From contig NC_057763.1 in assembly GCF_010389155.1 (NCBI RefSeq), positions 43,630,645-43,694,644 of the forward strand: 64,000 nt of DNA. Direction: 5' to 3'. Source of the DNA: Erigeron canadensis. Lineage: Eukaryota; Streptophyta; Magnoliopsida; Asterales; Asteraceae. Positions 56,092-64,000 of the stretch are shown in pieces. Each line of letters starts with the position of its first letter. Position 1 is the first letter of the stretch. The notes beneath the pieces are model-generated. The model was not told the origin of the DNA and did no database searches. It worked only from the letters and a program-made list of their open reading frames with translations. The translations under genes were made by a program, and so were the position numbers.

Positions 56092-59000
56092 TATAATACA
56101 TATTGTCCCTTCTTTCTTTAAGCATAAGGACAAAAATAACCCTGACTTATTGTTACCCAACATACTTATGTGATGTCGCAAACATATTATAATTGAGATA
56201 ATATATGAAATTTATATTTCGACTACTAAAATAACTACACTACTCATTTTACATCGATTAACTTTATATCAATAACTTAAATTACTTGTCGACGCCACCA
56301 CGGGTCGCCACAACTAGCAAAGTCGTTAACCCCAATATCACCACTAGTAGTCGCCGACACTTTCATACATATTGAATAAAAGACGTACATATATGTCTTT
56401 CATAAACTATATGTAAAAAAAAACTTAGATAAATATAAAAATGTATATGTAATTTATCTTTAACTATATTATAGATTTGGTTAAACATAGGCTAAAAAAG
56501 TATGCATATTATGCAAATTAAGCACATTATTATAATCGATTACTTAAAAGTTGAAAATAACTAGTAGCCTAATAATTCTTCAAATATTATACCTATATTA
56601 TTTAATAAATGGGATTCCTAGCTTTTCACTTTCTCTAAAAAAAAAAAGTGATCAGATCTTCTTATTATGCCCCTCCTTTTTATTTACAAAACTAAACAGC
56701 CCTCCCTAATACACGTATAATAATATTAATGAAATACATTATAACATGGATCTCAACCATTAAACTACATTATTTCGTTTTACGTATATCAGTTATTGTT
56801 GCATTAATAATCATATCAACACCGCCACTATAACCGCGCCACCTCTACTACTCGTTGACGCCACCACTAAATTGCTCTGGTACTACCATCACCGTCGTAT
56901 TGTGTGTCGGTGTGAGCATATATTAGTAATAATGTAAGATAATTATTATTTAAACTTTGAAGTCCGGGCTTACTTTTGACAAAATGATCAATCGAATTAT
57001 ATCTGCCCACAAATTAATCGCTGGGCTTATTTAATAAGGGGCCCATGACTCTACTACTACTTTATAAAATAGGAGAAACACACGTGATACGTCTTCCTTG
57101 CCCTAAAGTCGAATGATCATAACTTGATAGGCAAGTAATTTTATTAAAACTCAAAACCCTAGCTTGATAAGGGACAGCAAAAATATCATCTTTACTTCAC
57201 CCTAAAGTCGATTTGATTTTTGGTTTAATTATACTGATCAACGTGTCATTTTTATTGTGTGTAGATATATACTTGCGAAGCACGGCTTGAGTAGCATCTA
57301 TATCGCGATAATTTCTGGACCAACGTCAAACGTAGTGCCTTAAGGTACTTCTCTAAGTCCATCTGATCTATAATGTCATTCATATTTTTTTCCTCATTAT
57401 CTACGTTCACGTGAATATTGTAAATAATCCTAATAATCCAACGTATGTTAAATCACGGTGGTACACATAATTAAGAATATCTTTATATTTTAACTATACT
57501 ATATATTTCAAAGATGATCTCACACAATTAAGCCCATCTTACCTTGGGTTCACAAGAATGACACAATTGTACTATATCTGAATAAACCAATTAACTTGCT
57601 TGAGATTAACTTTAGTGAGGACTTATTTGATTTTCTAGACTTGCATATTTATAATATAGAAACTTGAGATGTTGACTAGTTTATGATGATGTGTATTGAG
57701 AAACTTAATTATTCCTATTAGCTAGCGGAGGATGTCAAGACATTGTTTACTCGAAAGAAGTAGTGGAACTTAGTATTTTTTTTTGCTTATGACAGATCTA
57801 ATCATTTCCCTAAGCAGGAATCGAAACATGACTCTAGTTATGATTTCTATTAATGATAGGGAGTAAAAAAATTAGGGTGTGTTTGGTTTAAGAATTTGGG
57901 TTTAAAAAATCGCAATGAAAATTGCTAGAAATTGTTTAGTTTGTTAAGACTGATAACAAAATTGTACAAATTAAACCCATACAATGCCTTCCCATCGAAA
58001 AAAGTAGGGTTTGAGTTTCATTTCCATTTTGATACTTTTATACACATAGTAAACCGAATTACAAATCAATGAAGTGATCCAGTAATAATTAAAATAATAA
58101 GGATGAGAACTATTAAAAAACCATTTTTAAGGGTGTAACCTTTAAAGTTAAAGGCTACACCCGTACAATATCTAACTGTCATCATCTCTTGGACCGCTGT
58201 CCATCAAATCCATATCATTCTCATATGTGTCTGGACATCTGGTGACAACCCCTTTAGATCGGATAAAGAAAACGGTCGTACCGTATGATTACGTTTTCAA
58301 CATATAATGTATAGTATTTAGGTAATTATTAAAGTAAAACAAATATGACAATAGGGATCTTTTAATTAAAAAATCATCATGCATCAATCTATATTTGTGC
58401 TTCGTCTAGTTTCGTACATCAATTTTATAATGATTTAAAGAAAGATGATGTGTTATTTATTTTACTTTAATACTTGTTGTATTTTACTTAAAAAAAAAAA
58501 GTTGGTTTACGCTAATCAATCCCATATTATATATTGTGCAATAATATATATTTGGTTTAGACAAAAAAATTTATTTATAAGATTTATCAATTAGTGTATA
58601 CGAACTACAAGAGTGCCTTCCAAAATATATCTCTCTCTCTATATATATATGAAGACTAGAAGTGCAATAAAAACGGTTAGAGTGATGTGATGAGCCACAT
58701 GTGTCTGAAAACGATTCTCTCGTTTTTCTTTTTCTTTCTTTCTTTTCTATTTGTTTTTGGTGTCAACAGCTGATGCGTTGTTTACAGCTGTACCCGATTC
58801 ACGACTATGTACACTAGGCTTATTTATTTCGCAAGTCGAGCCCCCTCATCTTTTATCAATACTTTAGTGTTACCCTTAAACTTTTATTTGTTAGACGTTT
58901 TACTTGTTTCATCGAAGGAAGGTAAATACTTGTATTAATGAAACAAAGTTTTTTCTCAAATCACAATTAATTATCCTAATTAACAGACTAAACAATGCGC

Positions 59001-60455
59001 ATAATCTACTTGATAAAAAGAGTATGCATGTGTATACAATAAAAAATTACAAAAAAAATTTGGTTAAGTTAATATAGACTAATTGAATAATTTTCATTTT
59101 AAACAAAAAATATATGTAAACATCCTATCTTTCCAAACATTTTTTGAAATACGGAATAATGTCTTGAACAAACCAAAAGCGATTTACTAAAAATCATCGA
59201 AGCATTCTTGTTATGCTGAAGCACGTATATGTCATCCAGGTTTCAACAACAATCAATATTATGCAAAATAATATAAATGTATTTTTCATATACTCGTAAT
59301 AGTTTATTATTTATTATACTGACACGTAAACACAAAAAGAATAAAAATGTTTTTTTAACTTCAACTATTGACCAATGTCTCAATCTCTTAGTCTTAGAAC
59401 TACTTGTCTATTTATGATCCTTTTGTCTCACTAGAAGTGTCATGTTTGTAATTTTCAAAGTCGAATATTTACGACTTTGACTTTAAATAATTTTATTTAT
59501 GTTTAATAATACTTGATGAAAGTTATATGAATTGATTGTGTTTTAGACGTATATTTTAATGGTATAATTTTCATCAAATTTCATATAACATAAAATAATA
59601 TATTTAAGGTTAAAATTTAAAAAATTAAAAATTTGAATATTCTAAATAAGACACTTCTAATAGGACTAAATGGAGTATTAATTATACATTATCGAAATAT
59701 ACTTCATATAAAAAAAAATCTTATCAAATTATGTAGACATAAGTACATAACTAGGAAAGAGTATATTTATTATAGAGGGGCCAAAGTAGAAATATATACA
59801 CTTTGTAAGTTATAACAAGATACATACAACATATCCTTTCTCTTTCTTCCCTCTCTCATTTTCTTAAGAATTTGTGTTTAACTTTAAAAAATTAATATGA
59901 TAATTATATTATATGATAATAATTTCTCACTTCCTCCGTCTTGTTTCATCCCAAAAACAAATTCATTTTCTTTTCCTTTATTATCTCTCTCACATGTTCA
60001 TTCAGTGATTATTATCATTTACAAATTACATATAAAATTATCATACAGATAGATACATTCATCCAGACATATATCCGTATCCAAAAAACTATATATATAT
60101 ATATATACATACACTTCAAATATACACACCTATAAATAGTATTTTATATATGGGTTGTTACTCGTGATCTGTGCATAGTCTACGTGACTTTCTTGGTGGG
60201 TTTGGTGTTTACTTCAATTATTGATCATACCCATATTTCAAGATTGATTTTTTCATCATAAAAATTTCATCTTTATTTTGTATATATAAAAAGGATTGTG
60301 TTTCAAGAACTGTGTGGGTGGATGGGTGTGTATTAATAATGCTTTGAAGATGGAGTTATTATCTAGAGTGTGGATTGGTGTATAATTGCAGGTTGCTTTA
60401 AAAAGCTGCTCTGTTTTATTTCTTCTTACTTTTTGAAGAATTTTAGATAGTAAAG
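56092..60455. other. gene-poor spacer and DUF1005 promoter side
   Basis: 56590-56930 may be another eroded Helitron (CCGTCGTATTGTGTGTCGG near its right end). The rest is AT-rich with simple repeats. A CT-rich and AT-rich stretch at 59835-60120 precedes the likely DUF1005 leader. Confidence 0.4.
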
Positions 60456-61325
60456 GTTAGTCCTTTTTAGTAAATTCCTCCTTTTTTTAGGGGGGTTTTA
60501 TCACTATATCTTTTCCATAATTGCTCTCTTTTTCCTTTTCCTTTTGGAAATTTTGCTCACCATGTTTCTTATCTTAATAGAATAAAATAAAATATTATGT
60601 TGATATTTATTTTAATTATGTATAACATTTTAGTAGCAAAATTCTTTTGTTGTTGGTTATGTTTGTTACTCAATTTGCTGTTATTTACTACTCATAATAA
60701 AATGAGTTAATTTTCTTGAAATTTATCAAGTGTGTGCAATTGTTAGGTGTAGTTAAAGAAAGTCAAAGTTTCAAAAATTTGTTCAAAGGTGAAAGGTGGA
60801 CTCTGGATTTTGGACTTAACACCAATTGTGTTTGAAGTAGTTGCTGGGTTTTCTTGTTAATATTTGACCAAAAAAAAAAAGTCTTTTTTATTTTGTTTTT
60901 TGAGTAAATTATAACCTATTTTTGTTGGTTACAATGCTATTGAGATAATAAGAATATAAAACAACAAAATCAGTGTTAAATGTGCTTTAATTATGTGTTT
61001 ATGTGGCTGCAATTAAAGAAAGAAACTTGATCAGGGGGTTACTCTCTTTAAGTCTTATAAATGCCCAAATGTAGATACTGTTTCTTGAACTTTAAGTAAT
61101 GCTCTGATGGCTAGTCTGATACTCTGATAGTAGGCCTTGTGAGTTGTGACCTGAGTATATACTTCTGTTACCTTAAAATTGTTGAGTATTGTTTCATGAT
61201 ACACAAAGGTTCACTTTATTAAGTCAACTTTTGTTATTATACTTTATACATTCTAAAGTATTGCCCCAAGCTAGAATTAAAAATTGTGATTCTTGAAAAA
61301 CTTACACCATTCATGTTGCCAACAG
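60456..61325 (+). other. probable 5' UTR intron of the DUF1005 gene
   Basis: Donor AAAG|GTTAGT at 60455/60456 and acceptor CCAACAG at 61325. This leaves a 53-nt leader segment before the ATG. Inferred from sequence only. Confidence 0.45.
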
Positions 61326-61355
61326 GTTTTGAACTTTTAATTTGTCAAGGAATTA

Positions 61356-61373
61356 ATGGGGAAGTACTTGTGA
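61356..61373 (+). promoter_or_regulatory. five-codon upstream ORF
   Basis: ATG GGG AAG TAC TTG TGA, out of frame with the main ORF and ending 5 nt before its ATG. If the leader is as inferred, it could lower translation of the main ORF. Confidence 0.5.
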
Positions 61374-61378
61374 CAACA

Positions 61379-63128
61379 ATGGATCCCCAAGCTTTTATCA
61401 GATTGTCAATAGGTTCACTTGGATTAAGGTATCCTGAAAAACCAGGAATCAATGCTTTCTCTTCTCCATGTACATGTGAGATTCGTCTTCGAGGTTTCCC
61501 AGCTCAAATTGCGTCAATTCCACTCCTATCATCACCTGAAGCTACACCAGATTCTCATAACATTTCCTCAAGTTTTTACCTTGAAAAATCTGATTTGAAA
61601 GCATTACTTACACCTGGGTGTTTCTATACTTCCCAAGCATGTTTAGAAATTGTTGTGTTCACGGGTCGTAAAGGGTCACACTGTGGAGTTGGGGTCAAGC
61701 GGCAGCAGGTTGGGACATTCAAATTGGATGTTGGGCCCGAATGGGGTGAAGGTAAACCAGTTATTCTTTTCAGTGGGTGGATAGGTATTGGGAAGATGAA
61801 ACAAGAGACAAGAAAATATGTTGCTGAGCTGCATTTACGGGTCAAATTAGATCCTGACCCCAGATATGTTTTTCAGTTTGAAGATGAAACGAAACTGAGT
61901 CCTCAGATTGTGCAGATTCAAGGGAACATTAAGCAGCCGATTTTCAGTTGCAAGTTTAGTCAGGACAGGTGATGCAATGCTCTTTTATACCACTTTCTTT
62001 AGAATGGGTTTATGCATTATAAGTTTATGTATTTCTAAATGGGTCAAATAGGGCAAAAGTCGCCCAAAGTATATTTTTAATGCATAAATTTACCTAAATC
62101 GATTTATCCAAGGACAGATATGTTAGTGAAATAATATAAATTCTGTATATGAATATCTGAAATACCAATACTTTAAATAATAAAAAATACTATTATGTTT
62201 TTTGGGTCAAACGTAAAACACCCTGTTTACAGAAATTTTGTTTTGACCTGATACCCATTTGACATGCTTTCTAACATGGTTATTTAACCAATTCTCAACT
62301 TTTGTTCTGATTTTGGACAACATTCTAGACCAACACAACCCGGCCCATTAAAAGACCCACTTTCACCTATTACCCAACCTGCCCATTTTGCCGATTCTAA
62401 TAGTTTGTTCTAAGCGAGTCCTTAAATTTTGTCATGATTTAAGCAGGGTTCAGCAGGTAGACCCGTTAAACAATTATTGGTCAAGTTCAGTTGATGGCTC
62501 AGACCAAGAAACAGAGCGAAGAGAAAGGAAAGGGTGGAAAGTGAAGATTCATGATTTATCAGGTTCGGCTGTGGCAGCTGCATTTATGACCACACCTTTT
62601 GTTCCTTCATCAGGCTGTGATTGGGTTGCCCGGTCGAACCCGGGTTCATGGTTAATCGTCAGACCTGATGCCTTCAGGCCTGAGAACTGGCTCCCATGGG
62701 GTAAACTCGAGGCATGGCGTGAACGTGGTGGCACTAAAGACTCCATTTCCATTCGTTTCCATCTTTTATCAGACGGACAAGATGGTGGAGAGCTCCTAAT
62801 GTCTGAAATACTCATAAATGCTGAAAGGGGCGGTGAGTTTTTTATAGATACAGACCGTCAAGCTACTTCTAACTCTAATATCCCAAGCCCGCAAAGCAGT
62901 GGTGACTTTGCTGGATTAAGCCCGTCTGCAAGCGGGTTTGTTATGAGCTGCAGGGTTCAAGGAGAAGGGAAAAGGGGGAAACCTATGGTTCAGCTAGCAA
63001 TGAGACATGTAACTTGCGTGGAGGATGCTGCAATCTTTATGGCTCTAGCCGTTGCAGTTGATCTGAGTATTGAGGCTTGCAAGCCATTTAGAAGAAGGCT
63101 TAGGAGGGGAAACCGCCATTCTTGGTGA
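61379..63128 (+). CDS. DUF1005 family protein
   Basis: Two coding exons, 61379-61968 and 62447-63128, joined through a split arginine codon, giving 423 aa. The usual length for this plant-specific family (Pfam DUF1005) is about 410-460. The start MDPQAFIRLSIGSLGLR is the typical family N-terminus and fixes the ATG. The in-frame sequence upstream has no family match. Conserved stretches include SSPCTCEIRLRGFP, LLTPGCFY, VFTGRKG, VGPEWGEGKPVILF, LDPDPRYVFQFED and IFSCKFSQDR. In exon 2 they include GWKVKIHDLSGSAVAAAFMTTPFVPS, CDWVARSNPG and SGFVMSCRVQGEG. The C-terminus is arginine-rich (RRRLRRGNRHSW). No signal peptide. A weakly hydrophobic segment near residues 390-405 could be a membrane anchor. 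Biochemical function is not known for this family and I assign none. Confidence 0.93.
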
Positions 63129-63802
63129 CGTGTTCATGCCTTAAAAGTTAAAATCTATTTTAGATTGGACTAACGAAGCTCACTATCTTTTACTTCTCCT
63201 GATTGCTGTAATGTCTCTGACATATTTGTACAGGATTTCGATCACTTGTTTCTACTTTGAAAAAACTATTCTCTTAGGAACTAATTTAAAGTTGCAAACT
63301 ATTGAAAAGCTCTTTACATCAAATAGTAGTATTTCCTGCTAGCTGAGTTTGAACTAATAGCAAATGTTTTTTTGACCTACTGAATCATGGATTTCTCCTC
63401 AACGTTTTTGGTCTCCCTACTGTTGATAACAGTCTAAATTTGCACTGACCTTGATATGATTTTTTAGTTCGATTGTTGATAAACAAATGTTCTTTACCTA
63501 GTTTTAAATTTTTAAAGTTTGAGCAAACAATATCAAAACATATCAAACTAGTTATTCATGTAACCACATGTAACCACAGTGGCCCGATACTCCAATAGAC
63601 CAATAGTTATGTTTGCGTAAGAGGTCTCGGGGGTTGAACATTTCTATTTAAACAGGATTTATGATTATAGACTAAAGGGACATGTATCGTTAAATACTAC
63701 CCCACGTGTTGATGAAAGATATTATGTTTTAGTTTATTGATAGATATTAATATTAATATTTATTGAATAATAGTGATATTTTAACTCTAGAGGAATGTAC
63801 TT
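63129..63802. other. DUF1005 3' flank
   Basis: Probable 3' UTR, then AT-rich spacer. No gene. Confidence 0.5.
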
Positions 63803-64000
63803 CCTAGTTAGCTCAAGTGGTTGAGCACATGCTTTACAAGTAAGAGATCTTGGGTTCAAGACTTGGGAAATATATATAGGGGGTTTTCTCCTTATTGATA
63901 TAGGCTTGGCTTGGGTATACTCAGGTTCAAATCTGAGGAGGCAAGGTTTACCCTTATTGATCGTCGTGCCTTCGGACGGATTAGTAGGGGGTTTTTCCCC
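63803..64000 (+). mobile_element. tRNA-derived SINE, cut by the window end
   Basis: A-box-like TAGCTCAAGTGGTTGAGCAC and B-box-like GGGTTCAAGACTTG lie at normal spacing. The body has GGTTCAAATCTGAGGAGGC and CGTCGTGCCTTCGGACGG. The tRNA-like head is well kept. The 3' end lies beyond the window. Confidence 0.7.

Noticed and set aside
63803..63875. Possible functional tRNA gene
   Set aside because: It has A- and B-box-like sequences, but no clean cloverleaf or acceptor stem could be formed, and a long SINE body follows.

Overview
This is a window of plant nuclear DNA. It is AT-rich, its genes carry many spliceosomal introns with GT..AG ends, and it has plant-only gene families (LHP1, a plastid sigma factor, a CYP71-type P450, XYPPX glycine-rich proteins, DUF1005). 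The transposon load is heavy: Helitrons, MITEs, a MULE and SINEs. A eudicot is well supported. Asteraceae is my guess from the look of the SINE and MITE families; I could not test it.

Layout: 1-6.7 kb holds one possible small membrane-protein ORF among Helitron ends. 6.7-10.4 kb (minus strand) is a complete six-exon LHP1 gene, the chromodomain reader of H3K27me3. 12.5-14.6 kb is a broken CYP71-like P450 with a Helitron in its intron. 15.8-21.0 kb (minus) is a complete seven-exon SIG2 plastid sigma-factor gene. 23.0-26.5 kb (plus) is an eight-exon organelle-type tRNA (guanine-N7) methyltransferase. 27.0-27.95 kb is an unusual element built around four near-identical 36-bp palindromes. 28-30.3 kb is a mobile-element cluster. 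31.6-42.4 kb (plus) is a tandem array of four two-exon glycine-rich proteins (GRP A3-like: N-terminal YPPxG repeats, C-terminal K/H/G repeats ending in KxWK or MWK). 42.4-61 kb is gene-poor and holds transposons, including a 2.8-kb MULE with a perfect 9-bp target-site duplication. 61.4-63.1 kb (plus) is a complete DUF1005 gene. The window ends inside a SINE.

The single-copy genes do not form a pathway, although SIG2 and the tRNA methyltransferase may both serve organelle gene expression. The only real gene cluster is the GRP array. It grew by local duplication, and the middle two copies still share promoter and 3'-flanking sequence. Exon joins were inferred by reading splice sites and checking reading phase by hand; all six intact multi-exon models stay in frame from ATG to stop.
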